Shown here: one piece after another, positions 22,105-35,900 of the stretch
Layout of the letters: every line of letters starts with the position of its first letter
How positions within the stretch are numbered: position 1 is the stretch's first letter
Assembly: GCA_048213135.1 (NCBI GenBank)
Contig: PS015118.1
Coordinates: 90,371 to 154,370, forward strand
DNA length: 64,000 nucleotides
Direction of reading: 5' to 3'
Origin: Reclinomonas americana ATCC 50394
Taxonomy: Eukaryota > Jakobida > Jakobea > Jakobida
Notes under the pieces: model-generated
The model's input: only the letters and a program-made list of their open reading frames with translations
The model's database searches: none
Told to the model about the DNA's origin: nothing
Program-made: the position numbers and the translations under genes

Positions 22105-23475
22105 GTCTCCCTCTCCCTGCCCCATTATTGTTTCTCTGTGCCCCAGCCGGTGCACCCTTACTCATTCCTCGTCGCACAGAACGGAAACCACGCGGTGCGC
22201 AAGATCTCGAAGGGAACTGTGTCGCTCCTTGCGGGCTCTGGCTCTATTGGAGTCACCGACGACACAGGATCTGCTGCGTCGTTCAACGCGCCGCGAGACC
22301 TTGCTGTTGACGACGCTGCGTCCGGCAAGGTGTATGTGGCCGACGCCAACAATCACACTCTTCGGTACGTCCACGTATGTGTAATTCTCCGATGGCGAAG
22401 CTGCGCCACTGATTTGCTGTCGATAATTTAAAAGCTTGGTCACATTTGGCGGAGTGACGACCACGCTGGCAGGTGCAGCAGGGATGGCTGGATCGCAGGA
22501 CGGAGTCGGCACTGCGGCTCGGTTCAAAGTACCAAACGGCTTGGTACTCGACCGCACACGCAACGTGCTGTACGTTGTTGAACAAGGCAACTGCACTTTA
22601 CGCAAGATCGACTTGTCGTCCACTTCGGTTACGCTGCTGGCGGGCACTGCCTTGACATGCGCGTTTGCGGATGGTACGGGTAGTGCTGCGCTGTTCAATC
22701 AGCCGGTCGCACTGGCATTAGATACTGTGGGAAATGTGTTGTATGTTGCCGATGTTGCGTATTATGCAAGAGGTGCTCCACCTTTCACTGTTTTTTTGAT
22801 TCCTCACTCGTGAACCATCGCAGTCGAGCAATTTTGTTATCCGACGTGTCACCAGCACCGGCGACGTGACAACTATTGCTGGGACGGCTACGGTGACAGG
22901 CACCGTCGACGGAAGCGGACCGGCAGCTGTATTATCTACCTTGGTAAGTTGTTCTGCTCGTGTACATGGAAGTGAGTGTGTGGTTGCCCATCGATTCTTC
23001 TGTGGGCTTTATCTGTGTGCATTCGCGTCGTACTGAGTCGTGGCATTGTAGGGCGATGTATCGTGGAGTGCGAGCCGTGGGGCGTTGTTTGTGACCGGTT
23101 TGCGTTGCCTCATTGCCACACCACTCCTGCCTTCAACTTCTCACATTGTGTGTTTCCACGTTGTGTGAACTCAGAGTATCTTACGCACACTCTGCGTCGC
23201 ATCGAAATACCGTCGACACCAGTCACCGCCACTCCGGCGTCTGCCACGGGCACCAGCAGTGTCTCGGTCACCGCCACTGTGAGCCGCTTATCACCCCTGA
23301 CTGCTTATTATTTTCGAGTGCGGACGGACAGCGGGCAAACTGGCTCTACCCTTTCATTTACCACAATTGGTTTGGATTGTAGCTTCGCGAAAAGGTGGTG
23401 CTGGTTGCTAGCCAAGCTGATATTGCATCTTCCTTTCCTTGCTCTCTCTCTCTCNNNNNNNNNNNNNNNNNNNNC

Positions 23476-23538
<63 letters not shown>

Positions 23539-26500
23539 AGCGAGTGTGCTATCGTCTCTGGGTGCCTGCTGCTTAGGTGTCCTTCCGAAGTCATGTATGT
23601 GATTCCTGTTCGTTATCGTTTCATCTTTGTCGGTAGTCAGTCTTCTCCTTGTTCTTCTTCTTGTTCTTGTTCTTGTTCTTCTTCTTCTTGTTCTTCTTCT
23701 TTTTTCCTCTTCTTCTTCTCCTTCTCCTTCTCCTTCTCATCCTTCTTCGTGTTCTTGTTCCTGTTCTTTTCTTCTCCTCCTCCTTCTTCTTCTTTTTCTT
23801 CCACTTCTCCTCCTCCTTTGTCTTTTCTTGCTTCTTCCCCTTCTCTCTCCCTCCCCCCTTCTCCCCTGCGCTGATTGTTTGCGCTCCCAGTCGCATTTCA
23901 TCAACTGGCGTGGTGATTGCTCTTGTCGGTTCCGCTGGCACTGCTGGCACCGCTGATGGCGTTGGTGTTGCTGCGCGCTTCAACTCGCCGTTGGGAATCA
24001 CCCTCGACGCATCTGGCTCCGCGCTGTTCATTGCAGATTCCGTCAACAACGCCATCCGACGTGTCGACCTGGCGTCGCTGGCAGTGTCGACACTGGCAGG
24101 TGTTGCGGGGTCGGCGGCTGGCGTGGCTGATGGGGCGGCCTCAGATGCTCGCTTCAATGGACCAACAGGACTGGCTCTCGATCCAATAGTCGGCGTGCTG
24201 TATGTCACTGACGTTGCGTGGCAGTCGATCTTTCACGCGTCGGGGATTACTACTGTATTGACTGTATCACATGGCCTGTGCAGCTGACCAGTAGCACCGT
24301 GCGACAAGTGTCCGTCTCGAGTGGCGCAGTTTCGACTCTTGTTGGTCTGGCCGGCGTGACTGGCTCTGCAGACGGCTCAACGTCAGTGGCCACAATGTTT
24401 AACCCGGTTCGTGGACTAAGCCGCAAGTGTTTTGTTTCTTTGCTTTGTGTTCGTGCCACTCACCCGTTGTTATTCAGTATGGCGTGGCACTTGATTTTAT
24501 CAATGGCGGACTGGTCATCGCAGGTTTGGTGACTGTTACCAAGAAAAGTGGATAGATACTGGTTGTGCACGTTGGCTTGCAAATCTGATACCTGCTTACC
24601 TGCCTCTCTTTCTGTGTATCTCTTTAGATTAGTTTCGCATTTGTTGTTCACCCATGACTACTCATACCTGTGTTTGCGGATTGCAGAAAAGGGAAACCAC
24701 CTCGTTCGTCGGATATCGCTGCCGCCTTCACTCGTCGCAGCGAGTCCAGCCAGCTCTACTGGTACGAGCACCATCAGCATTACAGCCAATGTCTCGTGGT
24801 TGCGGCCGTCAACCACGTACTACTACCGAGCCATTGATAGCATCACTGGTCAAGACGGTGCTGTGCAGTCGCTCACCACACTGCAAGGTACAATTGTGCT
24901 ACTCCCGTTTGCGCTGCTGAAAAGAATCGTTGACATTGGTGCCTCTGTCGTACTGGTCAGCTCCTGTTGTCACCACTGGCGTGTCGATTTCGGTGACTCA
25001 ATCCTCGGTCATTCTACTTGCGTTGGTGAATGCCAAGAATGGCGCAGGTGTTCAGGGTTCGTTCGATGTCGGCACCTCGTTGTCGCAATTCGATTCCGCC
25101 ATGTTGGCCTCGTTGCTGGCTGGCTCTCTGGGAGTTTCTGGCAACGCGGACGGCACTGGATCGGCTGCCACGTTCACTGCCCCGCAGGTGTGCCGTTTTG
25201 ATCATTTTCTTGTTCGCTGCATGTTTTGTTCCTTATCCATTACCGATCGTCTCTCTCTCTCTCTCTNNNNNNNNNNNNNNNNNNNNNNNNNNNNNNNNNN
25301 NNNNNNNNNNNNNNNNNNNNNNNNNNNNNNNNNNNNNNNNNNNNNNNNNNNNNNNNNNNNNNNNNNNNNNNNNNNNNNNNNNNNNNNNNNNNNNNNNNNN
25401 NNNNNNNNNNNNNNNNNNNNNNNNNNNNNNNNNNNNNNNNNNNNNNNNNNNNNNNNNNNNNNNNNNNNNNNNNNNNNNNNNNNNNNNNNNNNNNNNNNNN
25501 NNNNNNNNNNNNNNNNNNNNNNNNNNNNNNNNNNNNNNNNNNNNNNNNNNNNNNNNNNNNNNNNNNNNNNNNNNNNNNNNNNNNNNNNNNNNNNNNNNNN
25601 NNNNNNNNNNNNNNNNNNNNNNNNNNNNNNNNNNNNNNNNNNNNNNNNNNNNNNNNNNNNNNNNNNNNNNNNNNNNNNNNNNNNNNNNNNNNNNNNNNNN
25701 NNNNNNNNNNNNNNNNNNNNNNNNNNCTCCCCCCAGCGCATGTGCATCGACTCGACAGGCGCAGCTGTGTTGGCTGACAAAAGGTCGGCATTGCATGAGT
25801 CGTCACCGAGCTCTCTGAATCCTTCTATCTGTTTTCTCATTTCGCGCACACGACGCAGTGCCCATGTAATTCGAAGGGTTACGGACTCTGGAGTGGTGAG
25901 CACGGTGGCTGGTATCGCCGGAACTACCGGATTCACCGACGGACCATCGACAACTGCAACCTTCAACAGGTCTGTCGTTTCACGTAGGTAATGAGTTTGA
26001 AATGCATTGCCACTCATCTCCCTCCTGTCTCTCCTTCAGCCCTTCTGATGTTGGTTGTGACGTGCAAACTGGCGCGCTGTATGTTTGCGATGTTCGTTGG
26101 CGACGAGTGTCTCTTTCAGTGATGTGCGGTGCTGATAGAATTCTGTGACACAGGTGTTGAATGTCGCCATTCGCAAAGTGTCGGGAGGCACCGTGTCGAC
26201 TTTTGTGGGTGGCACGAGTGGCACTGTGGATGGTATTGGAACTGCGGCGAAATTCGCGTCCCCCGTCGCCATTGCCGTGGACGCAGTCGCACAAGTCATG
26301 TATGTGTCGGATTCTACTAATCGCGTCATTCGGTGCGTATCATGTGGGAGAGTAGAAGTCTCTCTCTCTTTTTCTCTCTCTCTATTACAATCCCTCCTTT
26401 CCTTCTCTTGGTTATCTCCCGCATTTGTCCAGTTATTTGCTTACTCTGGCACCGACAGTCGCGTATTCTACTCTGGATTGACTGCCGTCTTGGTGGGATC

Positions 26501-29500
26501 GTTTGGCGTGCAAGGCATTCAGGACGGTGTGGGGAGCTCTGCCCGACTGAATCTGCCGGCGGGTCTCGCGCTCGATTCTGGTCGTGCGATCCTCTATCAC
26601 GTCGACAGTGGCAGCCATGTGCTGCGCAAGCTCGTTCTGTCAACGACCACGTTGACTACCATCGCCGGCGTTGCTGGAGCGCCTGGCAGTAACGACGGCC
26701 TCGGGTCGGCGGCCTCGTTTAGTGCGCCGCAGTCAGTGGTGATCGATGTGCTGGCCAATCTACTGTACGTTTCCGACGTTGCGTCCGTGATTCGCGAGTT
26801 GGCACACACATACATGCGGAGGCGCATTGCAGTCATGCTTCCTCTTGGGCTCACTTGCGTACGCATCACAGACTGCCAATCACACCATTCGGCAAGTCAC
26901 CTCTGCGGGACAAGTGACGACTGTGATGGGCTCTGCGGGTGCTGGCGCGTATGCAAACGGGCTCGGAAGCAATGCGCGCTTCAATGGGCCGGTATGTCAG
27001 TGTCGAAGCGTGTTCAGAATGCACTGTTGTACCCATTTTCATTGCGTGTCGCCGCCATGTGCAGGTCGGACTTGCCTTGAATTCGTCGAACCGGTATCTT
27101 GTCGTGTCTGGTATGCGGCAATTTTCTATGTTTTGCATCGTACTGTGCACTTACATTTTTTGTGTCCACAGAGGTCACGAACTTCACTATACGTCGTATT
27201 GCACTCGGCACGTTCTCCGTTCCTGGCGCGCCGTCACCGGTCACCGGCAACACCAACGCCACTATTACAGCCACGGTGTTGCAGCTGCTGCCTGCGACCA
27301 CGTACTATTACAGGGTGACCGACACGGTCTCTGCTGTCCGTGGCCTGACGCAGTCATTTGCAACGCTGGCAGGTATTTACATTTCTTTCGCGAGAGATTT
27401 CTCTCACTTGGCTTGATTTCTGATACACGCTGACCATCTTTTTAGCGTCTACGGTGACAACCAATGCGGTGTCCAGTCTATCGTCGGTGTCAGCGACTGT
27501 AAACTCAACAGTTAACGCTGGCGATCCGGATAATACCACGGGTAACGTGTTCGAAGTGAGCACCACAATGGCGGCGTTTGGAGCTCCGGTTTCTGCGTCC
27601 ACATTTGCCGGTCAATTTGGCGCACCAGGTGGTTCCGTTGATGGTCTCGGAACCGCTGCCACGTTTTACAGCCCTTATGTGCGTCGATTTGCTGTGTTCT
27701 CGTTGTGAGCGTTCCGGCGCTAATGGTTGATTCTGCTGTCGACAGGGCGTGTGTACCGACACGGCTGGTGTCACGTACGCCGCCAATAGCTTGTTTCGTT
27801 TCTCCTCATCATCGTCAGTGCGACACCACTCCCTCTGCCTTCATCTCTGATGCGTTCTCTTGAAACAATGCAGAGCACATACAGTTCGCAGCATTTCCGC
27901 AGCCGGTCAGGTGACAACCATTGCCGGGCAGTCAAACATGAGTGGCTACACGTCCGGTCCAGCGTTGTCGTCGCTCATGAACACGTGCGCCACACTTTGA
28001 TACATTCTTTTCGAAGTGCCGATCGTCTTACGCACTTTTGCCTTTAGACCATGCGGACTCGACGTCAATTCTCAGACGGGCTCTGTGTACATTAGTGAGG
28101 TGAGAACAAAACGCACCCACCCTCATGTCGATGTGTGCTGCATCCTTTTTCCTCATTTTACCACTCCATGCTTCTCGTATCATGTCGGCGTATCCAGAGC
28201 TCCAATCACGTAGTGCGCGAGCTTACCAGCGCAACGCTCACCACCCTGGTCGGCAACGGAACGTCGGGATTCGCCGAAGGTGTCGGTACCGCAGCAAGAT
28301 TGTCGCAACCATGTGGCACGGCCGTGGATGTCGATAGCGAGTGCATATTTGTCGCAGCCTCGGCAAACCATGTTGTCGTGTGCGTGTGTCGTTATGTCCT
28401 TGTTCTCACGTGGATAGTGTTGGCTGACGACCCTGCTGTATGTATGCTTGTTTGTGTTTCCTGTGAACAGTCGAGTGTCATTTGGTGGCACTCTCACGTC
28501 GTTGGTCGGTCTTGCTGGTCAGCCTGGATTCATCAACGGCATTGGCGCGGCTGCGCGGCTGAGATCACCGTCTGGAGTGGCTCTAGATCACCGCCGAGGC
28601 GTGTTGTATGTGTCGGACGGTGGCAACAACGCCATTCGCCAGGTCAACTTGTCGACGTTGGCTGTTACAACGGTCGCTGGCCTTTCAAACGGCAATAGTG
28701 GTAGCAGCGATGGAGTTGGCGCAGGAGCGTCGTTCAGCACTCCTGTCGGAATAGCAGTTGATTTGGTGGCCGCTGTGCTGTATGTGGCGGATGTTACGTG
28801 GCGGGTCGAGGATGTGCCTGTGTTGGATGCTGCATGTGCTTGGGTGCTGATCTTGTAGTGTCTCCTTATGTAGTCTGCGAGTCACACTATCCGCCGCATT
28901 GTGCCGTCAACCGGATCAGTGAGTACCATTGCGGGAACTGCTGGAACCCATGGTCTCGCACAGGGACCCAATCCGTTGTTCTACTCGCCAGTTTCGTTGC
29001 TGTGCTCGATCGTGTCGACTTGCCAGTGTCGCTAACACTCTGCCAAATCTCATCTCTTTGACGATGCAGCAAGGCTTGGCGTTCGATATGCGAGCCAATG
29101 GACTCGTTATTGCAGGTGGGCTGTCGGTCTATGCTAGCTTGTGTTCTGCGCCTGTGATTTCATCGCGATTTTTCCCGCAGATTCCAACAATCACGTCGTT
29201 CGCCGTCTCAGCCTACCACCGTCGTCGATTTCGGGCTCGCCCTCCAGCACAACCGGAACGGCGGATGCAAGCGTTAGCGCTACTGTTGCGCCGCTTGTCA
29301 GTGGTGCCACGTACTACTACAGAGCTGTCGATTCGTCGACCTCTATTCGGGGCTCGATTCTCTCGTTCACCGTTCAAGGTAGTAGCCAGCTGGCAGTTTC
29401 TGCCACCATGGATGTGGTTTCACTCATACCCCGGTGTTCCTGTTTCCGCAGCGCCGACCGTCACCTCGGCATCGGCGACAAACATTCTGTCCACCACGGC

Positions 29501-29862
29501 CACGCTCCCGGCCACTGTGAACCCGAACGGAACAGGTGTCACCACCAACAATGTGTTTGAGCTGGCATTCTCGCAAGATGCCTTCGGGTTGTCTGTGAGT
29601 GTGTCGACTGTGGCTGGCACGGCTGGCATGAGTGGAAGCACGGATGGCACAGGTGGTGCGGCGAGATTCAGTTCGCCGACGGTTTGTTTTCACCTGTGTT
29701 TGTTTGTGCTGTGGATGCGATTGTTATCGACTCTGCTCACACGTGTCTTTCTGCGACAGAATCTGTGCATCGATGCATCGTTCAACGTATACGTGGCAAC
29801 GTTGCGTGTACCACCACCACCGCGTTGCCCTTTGCATTCGGTGCATCGTTTCACTGTTATTC

Positions 29863-29902
<40 letters not shown>

Positions 29903-32900
29903 GTGTTGAGCAGCGGCGGCCACACGATTCGCAAGATTAATACGTCGGGTGCGGTGAGCACGCTTGTCGGACAGGCTGGTACTTCTGGATACACTGACGG
30001 TGCGGTGTCGTCGGCTTTGTTGAACAAGTTCCGTTTGCTGGAGCTGAGCTGAGCTGGTGGTTGTGTGCCTGTGTGCAAGTATTCTCATTTGGGTCTTCTT
30101 CTTCGTCTTGCAGTCCATACGGCATCGACATCAATCTGGCAACGGGCGATCTGTTCTTTAGCGAGGTGCGTTGATACGTGAGGATATACGGATAGGGAGA
30201 CTTAGAGAGAAGTGGTGCCGTAGCGTTGATGTCAAAAGTGTTCTGTGACATGCGTGTGTGGTATGAAAGAAGGAGACAGAGAGAGAGAGAGAGCGTGATG
30301 GCAATGATCTAAACTGGCGTCTGTATGTGTGTGGTCTGCAGGACTCGAATCATGTGCTGCGCAATGTGTCTGGCAGCACAGTGTCGACCGTGGCTGGCAA
30401 CGGCAGTGCTGGTGCTGTGAATGGTATTGGTAGCGCCGTACGGTTCAATGGACCACGCGGTCTGGCGGTGGACAGCGCAGCGGAGTGTGTGTACGTTGCC
30501 GAATATCAGAATCACAGCGTGCGGTGAGTTGCACTTGCTTGCATGCTTTAGCACCATGAAGTAAGATGGCTCACTCAACCTATGTGTGTGCGCACAGACG
30601 TGTTTCATTCAGCGGCATCACAACTACTGTGGCCGGTGCACTCGGGATGGCTGGATTAATTAATGGAGTCGGGTCAGCAGCGAGGTTCAACTTCCCGACC
30701 GATGTGGCACTGGATGGGCGTGGTGCGCTGTATGTGGCGGATTCGAGCAACTTTGCGGTGCGCAAGATTGTGCTGGCCACATCGACAGTGACGACTCTCG
30801 CGGGCGAGCTTGGTGTTACGGGTACGAGTGACGGTACGGGAGCGAGTGCGCATTTTAATCGACCTTTTGGTGTGGGTGTGGATCCGGTGGCGAATGTGAT
30901 TTATGTTGCTGATGTTGCGTGTGTGTCTGCGAAAATCTGAACTGGGACGACTGCTGTGTTCTTCACTCACCCACTGTGCTTTCATTTCCCCTCTTGTGTC
31001 TCTTCCTGTATTTTGCACAGGGACAACACATTCGACAAGTAAGTGCGGCAGGTGTGGTGACGACGATTGCAGGTGTTGCGGGGAGCAGCGGGTCGGCGGA
31101 TGGACTTGCAGCGATTGCTCGATTCAACATTCCGGTGAGTGTGTGTGTGTGTGTATCTATTCTTTCTCGTGTTGAAGGAAGCTCAATGTGTATGGATGAT
31201 TGTTCAGCAAGGGGTTGTTGTTGATCGATTCCGCGGCGGACTGTTTGTTGCAGGTGCGTGTGTTTATGAGAGAGAAGTCTGTGCACTCTCTGGTATCTGA
31301 ACTCACGTTGTTTTGTTTGTTTGTGTTTCCCTTCTTGTGTGCGTGCAGACACGGGGAACAACACGATTCGTAAAGTTGTTGTTCCACCTGCGTCAATCAC
31401 GGGATCACCGGCGACGGCGACGGGAACCATGGCAGTCAACGTGTCTTTGTCGCTGACGAATCTGATGCCGTCGATCACGTACTTTTTCCGATTTGCGGAC
31501 AGTGTGACGCTGCAACGGAGTGGATTGCGTGCGTTCCAGACATCTCCAGGTGCGCTGATTTGTGAATCTATTTCTTGTCGCTGTGAATATGTGTCGGGTT
31601 TCTCTATGCATTGTGCACCTGCGCTTCGTAGTTATTATGTCCTTACATATTCTATCCTTCCAGCACCGACGGTAACGACAATGGCGGCAAGCAACGTGCT
31701 ATCGTCGTCGGTGACACTGGCGGGTCAGGTCAATGCGCAAGGCGCACCGTCCACAGGCAACGCATTTGAGTTGGCGGTCAGCATGTCGGCATTCGGCAGT
31801 CAAATCACTGTGACAACTGTGGCTGGCAGTGCCGGAATGGGTGGTTCTGCAGACGGCACTGGATCATCTGCACGATTCAACGACCTTTGGGTTATTCAGT
31901 TTGAGTATCGTTTTCGTTTCCAAGCATCGTCTCATTGTATTCTCTTTCTCCGCACAGGGCGTTGCTCAGGATGTGAATGGCGACATGCTCGTCACAGACT
32001 ACGAGTACGCACGTTCTGCTTGACTCCTTTTGTGTTTGTGTTGCTAACTTTCTCTCTTTCTCTCTCCCTCTCTACAGCAATCACACGATCCGCCGAGTCA
32101 CCTATGCGGGCGTGGTCAGCACGATTGCCGGACAAGCTGGAATGTCTGGGCTGGTGAACGGTTCCACATTGGTCGCATTGTTCTCAAAGTTCGTTTCTTC
32201 GAGCTCGGTAGACCTCATGGCTCCTTGTACCATTGCACCTCATGTATTCCTGTGCATCAGGCCTCGTGGAATTGCCGTCAACTCTTCTGGCACCGTGTTC
32301 GTCTCTGAGGTTTGGGCAACAAGGAGTATTATATTGTCCGTGTCCATTGCATTCACTTAATGCTGCACAGGACGGCAACAACACAATTCGAGTGATTTCA
32401 TCTGGTACCGTGTCGACTCTCGCCGGTTCAGGCGTCGCCGGCAGCACGGACGGCACTGGTGCGTCTGCATCGTTCCACAGCCCTGCCGGCCTGGCAGTGT
32501 CGTCAGTGTCACGGGCCGTGTATGTGCCTGAGTATTTAAACCAGTGCATTCGGTGAGTGTGCTGGTCTCTTTCTCTGTCGACACGAGGGAATACGATGTT
32601 TGTTGTGCGCGTTTCAGTGCATCGCAGATATTCCAAGTTCATGTACCGTTCTTTTTTTGTGGACATCTACTCTCGTTGATTTCGTCTCTTGCGATGTCTG
32701 CGTATTTATTTGAAGCTGATGGTCGTGTTACAGTCGCGTTTCGTTGACTGGCGTTGTTACAACTCTCGTGGGCTCCGCCGGCAACGCTGGCAGTGCTGAT
32801 GGCGTTGGCAGTGCTGCCCGTTTCCGTGCCCCGATTGGTGTCGCCCTCGACACGTCCGGCGGAGTGCTCTTTGTTGCAGACTACGAAAACAACGCCATTC

Positions 32901-35900
32901 GTCGTGTCGATCTGGCTACTCTGGCAGTGTCGACGCTGGCCGGTGTTGCTGGGTCGTCTGCCGGTGTCGCTGACGGCACGGCATCTGCGGCCCGCTTTAG
33001 TGGACCATCTGGACTGGCTCTCGATCCTGTACTCGGCGTGCTCTATGTCACCGACGTTGGGTTTCCTTGAGCAGTTTGTATTTTTCAAGTTGTTGATGAT
33101 CGGACTTAACCTTTTGCCTTTTTTTTTTTTTTGCAGATTAACAATTACACCGTGCGACAAGTTTCCATCTCGAGTGGCGCAGTCTCGACTCTGATTGGGT
33201 TGGCCACGGTGGCGGGATCTTCGGATGGGTCGTCGTCTTTGGCCACGCTGAATCACCCGGTTTGTACCTTGCATGCCTTGCTTTGGATTGCTTGTGCATG
33301 CTGCTCAAATCTGTTGTGAATGCAGTATGGCATGGCGATTGACTTTGTTAATGGCGGACTGGTTTTGGCAGGTTAGAAACCTCGCGTCGAAAGTGTGGAG
33401 AGAGGGAGATGTTGGTGCCAAAAACCATGTCATGATGATGATGTCTTCTCGCTTTTCTTCTTTCCGGTTGATATCGACTTCCATTTCTGTGTGATTGCTC
33501 GAGTCTCATGCCCTTGAGGTTCACAGACTTTGGCAACCAACTTGTGCGTCGAGTATCGCTGCCGCCATCGGTCATCGCAGCGAGTCCGGCCAGCTCCTCA
33601 GGTAGCAGCACCACCAACATCTCAGTCAGCATCGCGTGGTTGCGGCCGTCTATCACGTACTATTATCGAGCCATAGACAGCATCACTGGTCAGCGCGGTG
33701 CGGTGCAGCAGTTTGCCACGCTGCAAGGTGTGTCTGTCATTCTGTGTTTTTTCTTTGATTACTTCAACTACCTGCCTCACGTTTTTCAATCACAGCGCCG
33801 ACCGTCACCTCGGCATCGGCGACAAACATTCTGTCCACTACTGCCACGCTCCCCGCCACTGTGAACCCGAATGGAGCTGGTGTCACCACAAACAATGTGT
33901 TCGAGTTGGCATTCACGCAAGACTCATACGGATCCGCTGTGAGTGTGTCGACTGTGGCTGGCACGGCTGGCATGAGTGGAAGCACGGATGGCACAGGTGG
34001 TGCGGCGAGATTCGTGTCACCGACGGTTTGGTGTCTCCTGTGTTTGTTTGTGCCGTGCGTGTGATTGTTATCGACTCTGCTCACACGTGATTTTCTGCGA
34101 CAGAATCTGTGCATCGATGCATCGTTCAACGTGTATGTGGCAACGTTTCGTGTACCACCACTGCATTGCCGTTTGCATTCGGTGCACCGTTTCACTGTTA
34201 CTCATTGTCTTTCTCTCTTTCCTGTTGTGCAGCGGTGAACACACGATCCGTAAAATCGACGTGTCGGGTACAGTGAGCACGTTTGTCGGACAGGCTGGTA
34301 CGTCTGGATACACTGACGGCGCAGTGTCGTCGGCGCTGTTGAACAAGTTCCGTTTGCTGGAGCTGAGCTGAGCTGGTGGTTGTGTGCTTGTGCGCAAGTA
34401 ATCTCATTTGGGTCTTCTTCTTCGTCTTGCAGTCCATACGGCATCGACATCAATCTTGCAACGGGCGATCTGTACTTTAGCGAGGTGCGTTGATACGTGA
34501 GGATATACGGATAGGGAGACATAGAGAGACGTGGTGCCGTAGTATTGATGTCAAAGTGTTCTGTGGCATGCGTGTTTTGTTGTGTGTGTGTGTGTGTGTG
34601 TGTGTGTTGTGTGTGTGATATGAGAGAGAGAGAGAGCGTGTGATGGCAATGATCTAAACTGGCGTCTGTATGTGTATGGTATGCAGGACTCGAATAATGT
34701 GCTTCGCAATGTGTCAGGCAGCACAGTGTCGACCGTGGCTGGCAACGGCAGTGCTGGTGCTGTGAATGGTATTGGCAGTGTGGCGCGGTTTAATGGACCA
34801 CGCGGTCTGGCGGTGGACAGCGCAGCGGAGTGTGTGTACGTTGCCGAGTATCAGAATCACAGCGTGCGGTGAGTTGCACTTGCTTGCATGCCTTTTTGCA
34901 CCATGAGGTAGGATGACTCACCCAACCTATGTGTGTGCGCACAGACGTGTTTCATTCAGCGGCATCACGACAACTGTGGCCGGCACACTCGGAATGGCTG
35001 GATTGATCGATGGAATCGGGTCTGCTGCGAGGTTCAACTTCCCGACCGATGTGGCACTGGATGGGCGTGGTGCGCTGTATGTGGCGGATGCGAGCAACTT
35101 TGCGGTGCGCAAGATTGTGCTGGCGACGGCAACGGTTACGACGCTTGCGGGCGAGCTTGGTGTTGCGGGCACGAGTGATGGCACGGGAGTGAGTGCGCAT
35201 TTCAATCGACCGTTTGGTGTGGGTGTGGATCCGGTGGCGAATGTGATTTATGTTGCTGATGTTGCGTGTGTGTCTGCGAAAATCTGAACTGAGGGGACTG
35301 CTGATGTTCTTCACTCACCCACTGTGCTTTCATTTCCCCTCTTGTGTCTCTTGCGGTATTTCGTGCAGGGCGAACACATTCGGCAAGTGAGTGCGGCAGG
35401 TGCGGTGACGACGATTGCAGGTGTTGCGGGGAGCAGTGGGTCGGCGGATGGACTTGCAGCGATTGCTCGATTCAACATTCCGGTGAGTGTGTGTGTGTGT
35501 GTATCTATTCTTTCTCGTGTTGAAGAAGTCTCATTTTGTTTTGGGATGATTGCGCAGCAAGGGGTTGTTGTTGATCGATTCCGCGGCGGGCTGTTTGTTG
35601 CAGGTGCGTGTGTTTATGAGAGAGAAGTCTGTGCACTCTCTGGTATCTGAACTCACGTTGTTTTGTTTGTTTGTGTTTCCCTTCTTGTGTGCGTGCAGAC
35701 ACGGGGAACAACACGATTCGTAAAATTGTTGTTCCACCTGCGTCGATCACGGGATCACCGGCGACGGCGACGGGAACCATGGCAGTCAACGTGTCTTTGT
35801 CGCTGACGAATCTGATGCCGTCGATCACGTACTTTTTCCGATTTGCGGACAGTGTGACACTGCAGCGGAGTGGAGTGCGTGCGTTCCAGACGCCTGTCGG

